Below, piece after piece: positions 9,463-17,969 of a stretch of 64,000 nt of DNA (position 1 is the first letter of the stretch; the number at the start of each line of letters is the position of its first letter). Source of the DNA: Pseudoxanthomonas sp. GM95 (GTDB lineage Bacteria; Pseudomonadota; Gammaproteobacteria; Xanthomonadales; Xanthomonadaceae); contig NZ_FOAX01000005.1 of the NCBI RefSeq assembly GCF_900109775.1, positions 50,376 through 114,375 on the forward strand, in the 5' to 3' direction. The position numbers and the translations under genes were made by a program. The notes beneath the pieces are model-generated. The model saw nothing but the letters and a program-made list of their open reading frames with translations, was not told the DNA's origin and did no database searches.

Positions 9463-10785
9463 TCAGGCCACGGATTTTCTATCGGACAGCAGCTGCCTGG
9501 CGGCGGTGACATCGCTGTCCAGGTCGTGGTTCCAGATCCAGTCGAATCGGGTTTCCAGAAGCTGCTTCAGCGCGGCCGGGTCACTGCCTGCTTCGGCTGA
9601 GCGGAATTCATACAGATCGCCCGCTTCGCGCGAGGTGCGCTGCACCGCGCAAGCGCGCGGCAGGCGAACGTTCTCGTAGGCTGCCAGCAGGCGCGGGACG
9701 TCGCTGGCCTGGAGCGAAGGGTCGCCCAACAGCTCGCTGAAGAAGTAGGCATCTTCTAGCCCCTGCCCCGCGCCGGCGCCCTGGTGGGGCAGCATGGCGT
9801 GGGCGGCATCGCCGATCAGGGCGACATTGCCGTCGATATAGGCCTCGATCTCGGGAATGTCGTGCAGAGCCCAGATCGTCGGGCGTTCAATGCTGTCGAG
9901 GATCACGCGCACCGCATCGCCGCAGCAGCTGAAATCGGCGAGCATTTCTTGCTTGGTCGTCTCGCGGACCCACGGCATGTCGGCAGGCCAGTCGCGATCC
10001 TCGGGACGGGTGATGAACGCCACAATGTTGATCAGGGCCCCATGCCTGACCGGGAACGTCAGGATGTGGATGTTCTGCGCCAGGAACATCTGCGGCACGT
10101 CGACCATGCGCGGGTCCATACTCCCAGACACGAAGGCCGCACGCAGCGCCGCGGTATCGACCATCCCGCGATAGGCGCGGGTGCCAGAGAACACGGGGTT
10201 GGCAGCGGGCTTGCCGCGGCCCTGCAGCACCAGAGGACGCAGCGCGGACTTGATGCCGTCGGCCACGATGATCAGGTCCGCGATATGCGACGTGCCGTCG
10301 GTAAAGGTCACCTTCGACTGCATGCCATGGCGTTCGACATGCTTGGCCCGCTTGGAAAAATGGGCGGTGCCAGCGGGCAGTCGCGCTGCCAGCAGCTCCA
10401 GAAATTCAGCGCGATGTACCGAGGACTGGCCTGTCGGTGCGGCGACGCTGGACGCGATATGGCGACCGTCATCGGCAAAGCGCCAATCGAACCAGATGTC
10501 CTGCCACGGCTCGGGCGTGCGATCGGCCAGGGCCAGGTATTCTTTTTCCAATCCCAGTCCGGCGACGGCACGGACCGCGTTGGGGCCGAACGAAACACCC
10601 GCGCCGACCTCGCCAAAACGTTCGGCCGATTCAAAAAGATCCACCTTCAGGTGGTCATGGTTGGCGAGTCCAATGCCCAGTGCGACACCGGCGATGCCGC
10701 CGCCGATGATGGCCACGCTCAGCGCGTGGTCAGATCCGCGAGCCGGCGTCTGTGCTTCCGGCGTTGCTTGTGCTGAAGGGGTCAC
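9463..10785 (-). CDS. Salicylate 1-monooxygenase (NahG-like FAD hydroxylase)
   Basis: About 440 residues, class A flavoprotein monooxygenase converting salicylate to catechol. FAD motifs: GGGIAG near the N-terminus, VADG mid-protein and GDAAHAMLP followed by the QGAGAGQGLEDA block typical of salicylate hydroxylases. The start is uncertain. A TTG at 10809 opens the frame, but the GTG at 10785 has a GAGAGG sequence at good spacing and still leaves an N-terminal tail before the Rossmann fold, so I prefer it. It is first in the train that ends with catA, so the transcript encodes a complete route from salicylate to enol-lactone. It is divergent from a CatR/BenM-like regulator. Confidence 0.85.
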   Translation of the reverse strand: MTPSAQATPEAQTPARGSDHALSVAIIGGGIAGVALGIGLANHDHLKVDLFESAERFGEVGAGVSFGPNAVRAVAGLGLEKEYLALADRTPEPWQDIWFDWRFADDGRHIASSVAAPTGQSSVHRAEFLELLAARLPAGTAHFSKRAKHVERHGMQSKVTFTDGTSHIADLIIVADGIKSALRPLVLQGRGKPAANPVFSGTRAYRGMVDTAALRAAFVSGSMDPRMVDVPQMFLAQNIHILTFPVRHGALINIVAFITRPEDRDWPADMPWVRETTKQEMLADFSCCGDAVRVILDSIERPTIWALHDIPEIEAYIDGNVALIGDAAHAMLPHQGAGAGQGLEDAYFFSELLGDPSLQASDVPRLLAAYENVRLPRACAVQRTSREAGDLYEFRSAEAGSDPAALKQLLETRFDWIWNHDLDSDVTAARQLLSDRKSVA

Positions 10786-10902
10786 GATCACCTCTCTCTG
10801 GCTGGCCAATGCGCATCGATGCAGCTGCGCAGCGGGGCAGATCGTGGTCCTGAGGCCGACTCGTGTCTAAGATAAGTTCTGCCAGGTCATCATGTCGGCC
10901 AC

Positions 10903-10923
10903 GACATAGTGTTAACGTATGTC
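10903..10923. promoter_or_regulatory. Palindromic LysR operator candidate between nahG-like gene and its regulator
   Basis: A perfect 6+6 inverted repeat GACATA-N9-TATGTC lies in the 200-bp divergent promoter region. It contains ATAG-N7-GTAT (10906-10920), one base from the ATAC-N7-GTAT site described for BenM/CatM regulators. It is well placed to serve both the operon (start 10785) and the LysR gene (start 10986). Confidence 0.6.
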
Positions 10924-10985
10924 ACTGATCGGTAATGTTTGGTGCGTCGCACCATTCCCAATCAAGCTTTTTGGCAATTAGACCA

Positions 10986-11921
10986 ATGACTATCGATATC
11001 AAGCAGATCCGCAAGTTCGTTGCCGTCGCTGAGGCCCGCAATTTCACCCGTGCGGCTGAAGTCCTGCACATGACCCAGCCGTCCTTGAGCAAGCAAATCA
11101 GCCAGCTAGAAGATCAGCTCTCCACGCTACTGTTCCAACGCGAAAGCAGGCCGATCCGCCTGACCGAAGCAGGCCGCCGCTTTTACGAGGATTCACTGGC
11201 AGTGCTTGATCGGATTGAGCAGATGGAGATCACTGCACGCAGACTGGGCTTAAGCAGCAAACGGATCTTCAATGTTGGATTTGTGGCATCAGCCCTCTAT
11301 GGCGGCCTGCCCACGGTCATGCGCCGATTGATGGAGCAGCGGCCTGATCTGGATGTGCGTTGGCTGGAAATGACCTCGGTTGAGCAGCAGGACGCGCTCC
11401 GACGCGGACTGATCGACGTCGGCTTTGGACGGATCATCACTGGCGATGCCTCGGTCAAGCGCGTGATTCTTCGCGAAGAGCGCCTGTTCCTTGCCATCTC
11501 GCCTGAACATCGCCTCTCAAAGAAGCGCACAGCTGTTCGGTTACACGAACTGGACGGCTGTGCGCTTGTTGTCTATCCGAGCAAGCCTCGCCCGAGCTTC
11601 GCCGACCAGGTCCTGTCGCTGTTGCGCGAACACGGAGCGCGCCCGCAAGAGGTGCACGAGGTCAAGGAATTGCAGACCGCTCTGGCCCTTGTAACGGCAG
11701 GTAGTGGTGTCTGCCTAATACCAGCCACCGCACGCCACCTGCGCCCTGCCCTTGTCTATCGCCCCACACAAGACGCCGATGCAGTCAGTCCGATCGTGAT
11801 GAACTATCGCGCCAAAGACGAAGACCCAGTAATCGAAGTCATCAAGGCAGTGACCCGTAAGCTCTTCAGCGAAGCGCCTGCTTGGCTTGAGCCTGCCTAC
11901 AATAAGATTCCGCAGTTCTGA
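10986..11921 (+). CDS. LysR-type regulator, CatR/BenM-like
   Basis: 311 residues. The N-terminal winged helix-turn-helix (MTIDIKQIRKFVAVAEARN, then PSLSKQISQLE) is followed by a periplasmic-binding-like effector domain resembling muconate/benzoate-responsive regulators. ATG at 10986; an upstream in-frame ATG at 10935 would put a 17-residue tail before the HTH. It is divergent from the nahG-to-catA train and faces a palindromic site, so it is the likely activator, with salicylate or muconate as plausible inducer. Its last 56 bp overlap the convergent response-regulator gene. Confidence 0.9.
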   Translation: MTIDIKQIRKFVAVAEARNFTRAAEVLHMTQPSLSKQISQLEDQLSTLLFQRESRPIRLTEAGRRFYEDSLAVLDRIEQMEITARRLGLSSKRIFNVGFVASALYGGLPTVMRRLMEQRPDLDVRWLEMTSVEQQDALRRGLIDVGFGRIITGDASVKRVILREERLFLAISPEHRLSKKRTAVRLHELDGCALVVYPSKPRPSFADQVLSLLREHGARPQEVHEVKELQTALALVTAGSGVCLIPATARHLRPALVYRPTQDADAVSPIVMNYRAKDEDPVIEVIKAVTRKLFSEAPAWLEPAYNKIPQF

Positions 11922-12744
11922 TGACGCCGCTGCGTTGAAGTTTCGGCAGGGCTGCCAGCCTTCTTGGAAAGTTGGCCTGAAAATTCAAAGCGCGATCGGC
12001 CACCAGTTTAAATCCAACACCAGGGACCGTCAGCAGCGTCGGATCACTCGATGCGCCACCCATGGCTTTCCGCAGATTGTAGATGTGGCTGCTGAAAGAT
12101 TTCTGAGAAAGCTCGGCCTTGCAGTTGAGTGAGCTCATCAATGCCTTCCTCGACACCGGCTCGGGAAAAGCGCGCGCCAGGCAGAGGATCAAACGCCAAC
12201 TTGTTGGATTCAGCGCAAGGGGACGCCCCCCCATAAGAACCTGATGGGCTTGCACATCGATTTCCAGCGTGCCCACCTGCAGTCTTTCCTGCAGCACCTG
12301 TCCCTTGGATCTGCGAAGCAACGCCACGAGCCTCGCATGCAGCTCAGGCATCGCATAGGGAACCGATAGATAGTCGTCTGCCCCTTCTTTCAGTACCTGG
12401 ACTTTGCGTTCTACACGCTGATCAGACGAGATCCAAAGCAACGGCGCACTGCTCCGGAGCGATTTGCGAAGCTTTCCGATGAATTCGAATCCGCGGGCTT
12501 CCTCGACAGGCTCGACCGCCACGATGGCATCGATCTGCCGCACATCAACGGATTGAAATAGCTCGGCCATCTGCATCCATGGCGTGATCCTGAAGGTCCA
12601 GCCTTCCGGAACATCCGGAAGCCGGCCGTGTATACCGTCGTTTTCGTCGATGATGAGGAGTAATTTCTGCCTGGACACTGGGAAGCCGTTGACTAGAAAG
12701 TGTTGACGCGAGGATTGATGAGGTGTGGAACCGCCTGCTGCCAA
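11866..12744 (-). CDS. Atypical response regulator (pseudo-receiver plus OmpR-type winged helix)
   Basis: Up to 292 residues. The C-terminal DNA-binding domain (about 150-250) is a clear OmpR/PhoB winged helix (NLRKAMGG, VPGVGFKLV). The N-terminal receiver fold is degenerate. An Asp survives in LLLIIDEND, but aligned on the conserved Gly the phosphoacceptor Asp position is Val (AIVAVEP), and the usual Lys of the KP motif is Val (LSVPY). Phosphorylation is therefore unlikely, and no histidine kinase is adjacent. The frame opens with TTG at 12744, 9 bp after the membrane-protein stop; a GTG about 60 bp further in is an alternative. It probably forms an operon with that membrane protein. The 3' end overlaps the convergent LysR gene. 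Confidence 0.75.
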   Translation of the reverse strand: MAAGGSTPHQSSRQHFLVNGFPVSRQKLLLIIDENDGIHGRLPDVPEGWTFRITPWMQMAELFQSVDVRQIDAIVAVEPVEEARGFEFIGKLRKSLRSSAPLLWISSDQRVERKVQVLKEGADDYLSVPYAMPELHARLVALLRRSKGQVLQERLQVGTLEIDVQAHQVLMGGRPLALNPTSWRLILCLARAFPEPVSRKALMSSLNCKAELSQKSFSSHIYNLRKAMGGASSDPTLLTVPGVGFKLVADRALNFQANFPRRLAALPKLQRSGVIRTAESYCRQAQAKQALR

Positions 12745-12753
12745 GCAACCAAC

Positions 12754-13410
12754 TCAACGCAGGGCATACGGATGCACAGGAGTGTCTTGGGCTGATGACC
12801 AAGGTGCTTTGACTTGCTGGTGCACATATGACCATGAGGCCGCTAGGATAAAGGTGTAGCCGAGCAGCTCAGTGCCCTCCTCCACCGCGTTCTTGAACAC
12901 GCGGATGTAGGCATCACCCAGCAAGCCCTGCCAAAGCGCGGTCATGCCGAAAAGGCGGGAATAGAACAACAGCAGAACCAGCCCCGTCGTGACCCCGGTG
13001 CCGCTACGGGATACGAGCAAACGCGCCAGTGCATTGATCGCCCTGCGCACGTCCTGCAGAGCGAAGATGAAGCAGCTCGCTGCAACCACTGCCACCAGTA
13101 CCTGCCAAAATCCATGGAAGACTAGGTCCCACACTGCGTCCAGTTCCCGGATCAGCATGCAGGCCATGAAGCCAGCGGCCAGCACTGCAAATGCACGGTC
13201 ACGCGGGTTGTGCCTTGCAAGGTCGACGAAGGCCAGTGTGCTGAACAGCAGGAACAGCTCTTGTGTAATTTCGACCAATGACCATTCCCCCAGATCATCC
13301 TTGAGCCAGTGGAGATCGATATAGAGCGCGATCACCGGAAGGCTCACCATCCATGCAAAGAAAGCCGTCCTCATGACGTGGCTGATGATCGTTTTGAGGG
13401 CTGTATTCAT
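12754..13410 (-). CDS. Unknown polytopic membrane protein
   Basis: 218 residues from the ATG at 13410 (MNTALKTI). About six hydrophobic segments (near 14-31, 47-63, 74-90, 101-121, 141-160, 185-203) are visible. Acidic pairs sit at membrane edges, in EITQEL, IRELDAVWD and EEGTELLGY. I do not recognise the family. It is followed after 9 bp by the pseudo-receiver regulator, so a sensor/regulator pairing is conceivable but unproven. The longer frame to 13494 adds an Arg-rich tail without a good ribosome site. Confidence 0.65.
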   Translation of the reverse strand: MNTALKTIISHVMRTAFFAWMVSLPVIALYIDLHWLKDDLGEWSLVEITQELFLLFSTLAFVDLARHNPRDRAFAVLAAGFMACMLIRELDAVWDLVFHGFWQVLVAVVAASCFIFALQDVRRAINALARLLVSRSGTGVTTGLVLLLFYSRLFGMTALWQGLLGDAYIRVFKNAVEEGTELLGYTFILAASWSYVHQQVKAPWSSAQDTPVHPYALR

Positions 13411-13628
13411 TTGAGATGCGATTCCGCCGTGGATGATTCCGAGGGCAAACGCGCACTGAATCAGCGAGCGCCCCGTAGGGGGCCGACTACGCAATAATCG
13501 TTAGAACCCTATCGAAATTGTGACATTTCAAGGCGAAAAATTCACCCTTCGTTGAATGAAACATGGCATTGCACGCAGCGCTGCAAATGCGCGTGCACCC
13601 TTCACGCGCTAGTTCATCTGGATGTGAG

Positions 13629-13682
13629 GCTGGGCCGTTTGGCTAGCCCAGCGTGCCGTCTCCCGACTGACGGAGCGGCACG
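13629..13682 (-). terminator. Tandem hairpins after porin 1
   Basis: Immediately past the porin stop is CGTGCCG (13652-13658) paired with CGGCACG (13676-13682), with an inner CTCC/GGAG extension. A second perfect 7-bp stem follows, GCTGGGC (13629-13635) with GCCCAGC (13646-13652). No U-tract follows, so these may stabilise the mRNA end rather than terminate strongly. Confidence 0.5.
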
Positions 13683-14987
13683 TTAGAAGTTGACGATCGT
13701 CCTAAGGCCGAGCACCACCACGCTTGCGTGATCCGAGTCGCCGCCCGGATCGACCACGTACTGGATGTTGGGGCTGATGCTCAGGGATGGGATGGGTGAC
13801 CACGCGTAGTGAATCTCTGCCGTCTTCTCATAGCCACCGCCAACCACGATCGTATCTGCTCCATGCTCCAGGTTGTACAACCTGGCGTACTCAGCGTAAT
13901 AACTGCTGGACTGCGTGGCGGCCATTGCGAAGCCGAAGACGTCGTTGCTTCGACCGAACGCGCCCGCGACCTGCACGCCCATCGACAACTGCCCGCTGGT
14001 CTGCGAAGTCGCATGATCGGACTTGGTCAGATTGAGGAACAGCGTCGTACTTCCTCCTCCTGCAATCTGGTGCACCTGCTGCTTGAAGGCAATGTAGCCA
14101 CCATAGCTATTGGTGTGGTGCATCGGCACGCCGCCGTCGGTGGCCAACAGTCCATGATCTTGGTTGCGCACCAGGTCATTGCCACCGCCTGTGGTGACCC
14201 ACGCTCCAATCTTGTACAGACCATCTAGCCCATTCCAATTGGGCGTCCAGCCGAATTCTAGTGGTATCAAAGCCCCTGCCGTGCTACCTGGGTTTTCGAT
14301 CTTCCAGGCGCTACGCCGCGCCCAACGGGTGTCCCCGTAGACCGGGCTGTCCTGATAAGCACCCAGTTGCAGATAGGTACGGGCCGTGGTGTTCCACCGC
14401 GCGCGCGCGGCCCAGACACCGACCGGCGCGCTGTACCAGTAGCCACCATCAATATTGCCTGCCTGTGGCGCGCAGAAGGACAGGTTCTGGAAGTCGCAAT
14501 CGGCATAGCCGAAATCACCGTTGATCGGCAGCCGCCCCATCTTTAACGAGAAGCGTCCATCAAACATCGTTTTTTCAATCGAGAGTTGGGTAAGCCAGAG
14601 CGTTTGCCCCCTTCCGTAGATCTCTTGGACCTGCATGCTGGTGCCCAGCTTGGCATCCTGATCGACCGTCCTGCCAAGCCGTTGAGTGTATGCAACCTGG
14701 GTGCTCCAGCCACTCCAGCCAACGAACCTTTCTAGATCCACTGTTGCTCCAGCGACGACCTGGCCGGCGCTGCGCGTCAGGTCACGATCACCACCACTGA
14801 AGTTGTGCGCCACTTCATTGACCCAGTTGAACTGGAACTTGACCCCGCGGTTCTCTAGGTCTGCGCGTGCGCCGCCCCAGTCTCCCAGCAGGTAAGGCGA
14901 GGTCTCAAGGTCCCAGGCCATCGCACGGCCGGACATGGCCAGCAGCGCCGCTGCCAGAACCGTTGGCAACAATCTGTATGTGTTCAT
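13683..14987 (-). CDS. OprB-family carbohydrate-type porin, copy 1
   Basis: 434 residues from the ATG at 14987, with a signal peptide (MNTYRLLPTVLAA to GRAMA). The mature part begins with the OprB-like LLGDWGGARADLENRGV block, is rich in beta-strand and aromatic-girdle pattern, and ends in Phe (TIVNF). OprB porins admit sugars and other polar solutes. The gene lies just downstream of a membrane PQQ dehydrogenase, the same arrangement as at 48142-52030, so it may deliver that enzyme's substrate to the periplasm. A strong hairpin separates the two genes, so it may be expressed at a different level. Confidence 0.85.
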   Translation of the reverse strand: MNTYRLLPTVLAAALLAMSGRAMAWDLETSPYLLGDWGGARADLENRGVKFQFNWVNEVAHNFSGGDRDLTRSAGQVVAGATVDLERFVGWSGWSTQVAYTQRLGRTVDQDAKLGTSMQVQEIYGRGQTLWLTQLSIEKTMFDGRFSLKMGRLPINGDFGYADCDFQNLSFCAPQAGNIDGGYWYSAPVGVWAARARWNTTARTYLQLGAYQDSPVYGDTRWARRSAWKIENPGSTAGALIPLEFGWTPNWNGLDGLYKIGAWVTTGGGNDLVRNQDHGLLATDGGVPMHHTNSYGGYIAFKQQVHQIAGGGSTTLFLNLTKSDHATSQTSGQLSMGVQVAGAFGRSNDVFGFAMAATQSSSYYAEYARLYNLEHGADTIVVGGGYEKTAEIHYAWSPIPSLSISPNIQYVVDPGGDSDHASVVVLGLRTIVNF

Positions 14988-15013
14988 TGGGGAGTCTTCA
15001 AAAATTGAAAGGC

Positions 15014-15064
15014 AAAAAAAGGGCGCGTCTCCTGTAGGACAGTTCAGACGCGCCCGCTTTTTTG
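15014..15064. terminator. Bidirectional rho-independent terminator between PQQ dehydrogenase 1 and porin 1
   Basis: A perfect 10-bp stem, GGGCGCGTCT (15021-15030) with AGACGCGCCC (15046-15055), is flanked by seven A on the left (15014-15020) and a run of seven T on the right. It thus has a U-tail in both directions. For the minus-strand dehydrogenase transcript it stands 66 bp past the stop and before the porin gene. Confidence 0.85.
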
Positions 15065-15130
15065 GTCGTGCCGGACCACAGGCCTGGCGCGTCATCCCGA
15101 CGCGCCAGGCGGTGAAGCCGGACGAAGGTG

Positions 15131-17545
15131 TTACTTGTCCAGGGTGTATGCCACCAGATAGTCAGCCGTAGGCGTGCCCATCATGTGGTGACCGCCGGCC
15201 ATCTGCAGTACGTACTGCTTACCCTTGTACTCATAGGTCATGGGCGTGGCCTGGCCACCGGCGGGCAACACGTCCTTCCACACCACCTTGCCAGTGGACA
15301 TGTCGATCGCGCGCAGCAGGTTGTCGGTGGCCGCTGCAATGAAGACTAGTCCACCGGCAGTGATCATGGGACCACCATTGTTGGGAGTACCGATTTCCAT
15401 CGGCATGCCGGTGGCGATGTTGAACGGGCCGTTGGCGCGGGCCGTGCCCAGCGGACGCTCCCACAAGGTCTTGCGGGTATGCATGTCGATGGCCACGATC
15501 TTGCCGTAAGGCGGCTCATTGCACAGCATGTTGGTCAACGGCAGCATCAATGGGATGGTCTCGATGCCGTAAGGCGTGTCTTCCTGGGCGCCGTTGCCCT
15601 CTACGCCTGGACCGTTCGGGTTGAACTTGGGATTGTCCATCGCGTAGATGCCCTTAGCCTCGAGTTCGGCACGGGGCACCAGACGCTCACGCAGCGGAGT
15701 ATTGCTGTAGTTGCCGACCATGATCCCGCGCGCCGGATCGTAGGCCACGCTGCCCCAGTCGTTGCCGCCGTTGTAGCCTGGGAACACCAGCCAGTGATCG
15801 CCCACGCCCGGCGGAGTGAACTCACCGACATAACGGGTATTGCGGAACTTGATGCGGCAGTACAGCTGATCCAGCGGGGTGATGCCCCACATGGTTTTTT
15901 CGGTCAGGTCAGGAGCACTCATGCGCGGCATGTCGACCGACCACGGTTGGGTCGGCGCACGCGGATCGCCAGGCACGTTGCCTGCCGGAGCAGGACGCTC
16001 TTCGACCTTGGTCAGTGACTTGCCGGTTGCGCGGTCGAGGATGAAGGTCTGGCCGCGCTTGGTCGGCACAATCATCGCCGGAACAATTTTGCCGCTCTGG
16101 TCCGGGTAATCCAGCAACGTGACCTGCGAGCCCATGTCGTAGTCCCAGGCGTCCTTGTGGACCGTCTGGTAGACCCAACGCGGATTGCCGGTCTGCACAT
16201 CCAGCGCCACCACCGAAGTGGATACGGCATTTTCTTCCGGGGTGCGCATGGCCGTGTAGTAGTCCACCGTGGAGTTACCCATCGGCAGATAGACCAGGCC
16301 CATCTTTGCGTCGGCGGTCAGCGTGGTCCAGGAGTTCGGCGTGCCCTTGCTGTAGGACTCGCCCGGGCCGGGTTCGCCACGGTCATTGGGCCGGTTGACG
16401 TCCCACGCCCAGCGGAAAGCACCAGTTTCAGCATCCCAGCCGCGAATCACGCCAGACGGTGCCCAGCGGCGCTGGCCGTCCATGACCTGGTGGTTTTCGA
16501 TGATCACACCATTGACGACCGGCGGAGGTGAGGTCATGGCAGCCATGCCCGGCACCGTCTTGCCCAGACCGGCGAACAGGTCCACGCGTCCGTTGTTGCC
16601 AAACTGCGGGCAGGCCTTGCCTGTCTCGGCATCCACCGCGATCAACTTCATGTTGAGCGTGCCTTCAAGGATGCGCGTGTGGCACACCTCACCGGCAGGG
16701 GTCTGTGTGGACTGGTAATAGGTAACGCCACGACATGCGGCGGTGTAGGGAATATCACCCTCGACCACGCCGGATTTGTAGCGCCAGACTTCTTTGCCCG
16801 TCGCCGGGTCCAGGCGCAGGATGTCGTTGGTGGCGGTGCACATATAGATGGCATCGCCGACCTTGATAGGCGTGGTTTGAGGCGCCCACTTATTGTGCGC
16901 CGGGTCCTTCGGCAGGTCTCCGGTGCGCATGACCCATGCGCGCTTGAGTCCACTCACGTTGCTAGCGTCAATCTGCTTGAGCGGGCTGTAGCGGGTGGCG
17001 TGGCTGTCGCGACCATAGTGCGACCAATCGCCATCGGGGAGGCCAGCATCGATATCCGAATCGGCGCCGGCAATGGGGCTGTTCGGCAGAGGGCCAGTGG
17101 GTGCGACATAGCCGTGGGTGACGAACGACAGACCGAAGAAGGTCGCGAAGATCGCCACGCCCGCGCCGGTGTAGCCCAGCGATACCTTCCGCGACGTGCG
17201 ACGGTCAAGGTTGGGAAGCACCAGACTCAAGATCAGGCCCAGCACGGTCAGCAGGCTTAGGCGCGGAATCCAGCCCCAGTAGTCGGCGCCAGTTTCCCAG
17301 ATCGTCCATAGGATGGTGGCCGCATACAGCGCCCCGAAACACCACGCGCCGGAAGTGCGATAGCGCCACAACTGGACGGCCGAGGCCAGCAGCAACATGG
17401 CGGCAAGGACGTAGTACCAAGATCCGCCGGCAGCGATGAGCATGCCGCCGCCAATGAAGAACCAGATTGATAAAAAAAGAATCAAGACGGCCAACGGGCG
17501 TACAAGCCACGTCGACCATGCTTTACGAGGTTGTTCCAAAGACAT
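15131..17545 (-). CDS. Membrane-bound PQQ-dependent dehydrogenase (glucose/quinate/shikimate family), copy 1
   Basis: 804 residues. About five N-terminal transmembrane helices (to roughly 140) anchor an eight-bladed PQQ propeller in the periplasm that passes electrons to ubiquinone. The catalytic Asp (NSTVDYY) and the PQQ-contacting Lys (PTKRG) are present. The residue equivalent to E. coli Gcd His262, which tunes glucose affinity, is Thr here (CTATND), so a non-glucose polyol or quinate-like substrate is likely. The ATG at 17545 has GGAG upstream; the longer frame to 17689 is unsupported. It is followed by a terminator and an OprB porin and is divergent from a LysR gene. Substrate unknown. 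Confidence 0.88.
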   Translation of the reverse strand: MSLEQPRKAWSTWLVRPLAVLILFLSIWFFIGGGMLIAAGGSWYYVLAAMLLLASAVQLWRYRTSGAWCFGALYAATILWTIWETGADYWGWIPRLSLLTVLGLILSLVLPNLDRRTSRKVSLGYTGAGVAIFATFFGLSFVTHGYVAPTGPLPNSPIAGADSDIDAGLPDGDWSHYGRDSHATRYSPLKQIDASNVSGLKRAWVMRTGDLPKDPAHNKWAPQTTPIKVGDAIYMCTATNDILRLDPATGKEVWRYKSGVVEGDIPYTAACRGVTYYQSTQTPAGEVCHTRILEGTLNMKLIAVDAETGKACPQFGNNGRVDLFAGLGKTVPGMAAMTSPPPVVNGVIIENHQVMDGQRRWAPSGVIRGWDAETGAFRWAWDVNRPNDRGEPGPGESYSKGTPNSWTTLTADAKMGLVYLPMGNSTVDYYTAMRTPEENAVSTSVVALDVQTGNPRWVYQTVHKDAWDYDMGSQVTLLDYPDQSGKIVPAMIVPTKRGQTFILDRATGKSLTKVEERPAPAGNVPGDPRAPTQPWSVDMPRMSAPDLTEKTMWGITPLDQLYCRIKFRNTRYVGEFTPPGVGDHWLVFPGYNGGNDWGSVAYDPARGIMVGNYSNTPLRERLVPRAELEAKGIYAMDNPKFNPNGPGVEGNGAQEDTPYGIETIPLMLPLTNMLCNEPPYGKIVAIDMHTRKTLWERPLGTARANGPFNIATGMPMEIGTPNNGGPMITAGGLVFIAAATDNLLRAIDMSTGKVVWKDVLPAGGQATPMTYEYKGKQYVLQMAGGHHMMGTPTADYLVAYTLDK

Positions 17546-17969
17546 TTCAATCTCCACAATGTTGCTGGAAGCGTAATGGCGGCAAACGGAGTGACGGCCG
17601 GGGCCACCCGAAGTGGCCCAGGAAATCTCGTCAGTCACGCGGATGTGCGCCTGTTCGATTGACCTAGCGCCCTGCCCGGCAGCTCGCACCCAGGCATTTG
17701 ACGCGTATCCATCAAGCGATATTCTTCGCCTCGTCCCTTATCTCGTCCAAGACCAAAACTGCCTTGGAACTATTCCTTTTTAGTTATAGCGGGGCCAGGC
17801 GGAGATCCGGCGCCGCAGCCGATGCGCCCAAAGCTCGTCCAGCGACTTGTATCGTGGCCGCGCAGCGACGCATTGCCTATGATGTGCACTTATTCCCACA
17901 CACCGCCGCCAACAGCAGTGGGCGCCAATGTCGGTTCGGCGGCATGCCTTCTTGCAAGCGGGTCGACCC
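17546..17969. promoter_or_regulatory. Divergent promoter region, PQQ dehydrogenase 1 / LysR
   Basis: 424 bp without a convincing gene. It includes a locally AT-rich patch (about 17750-17790) with the inverted repeat AACTA-N8-TAGTT (17768-17785), a possible LysR half-site pair. No ATAC-N7-GTAT-like site is visible. Short frames here are not supported. Confidence 0.4.

Noticed and set aside
11866..12744. Conventional two-component response regulator
   Set aside because: The phosphoacceptor Asp and conserved Lys are missing and no histidine kinase is adjacent.
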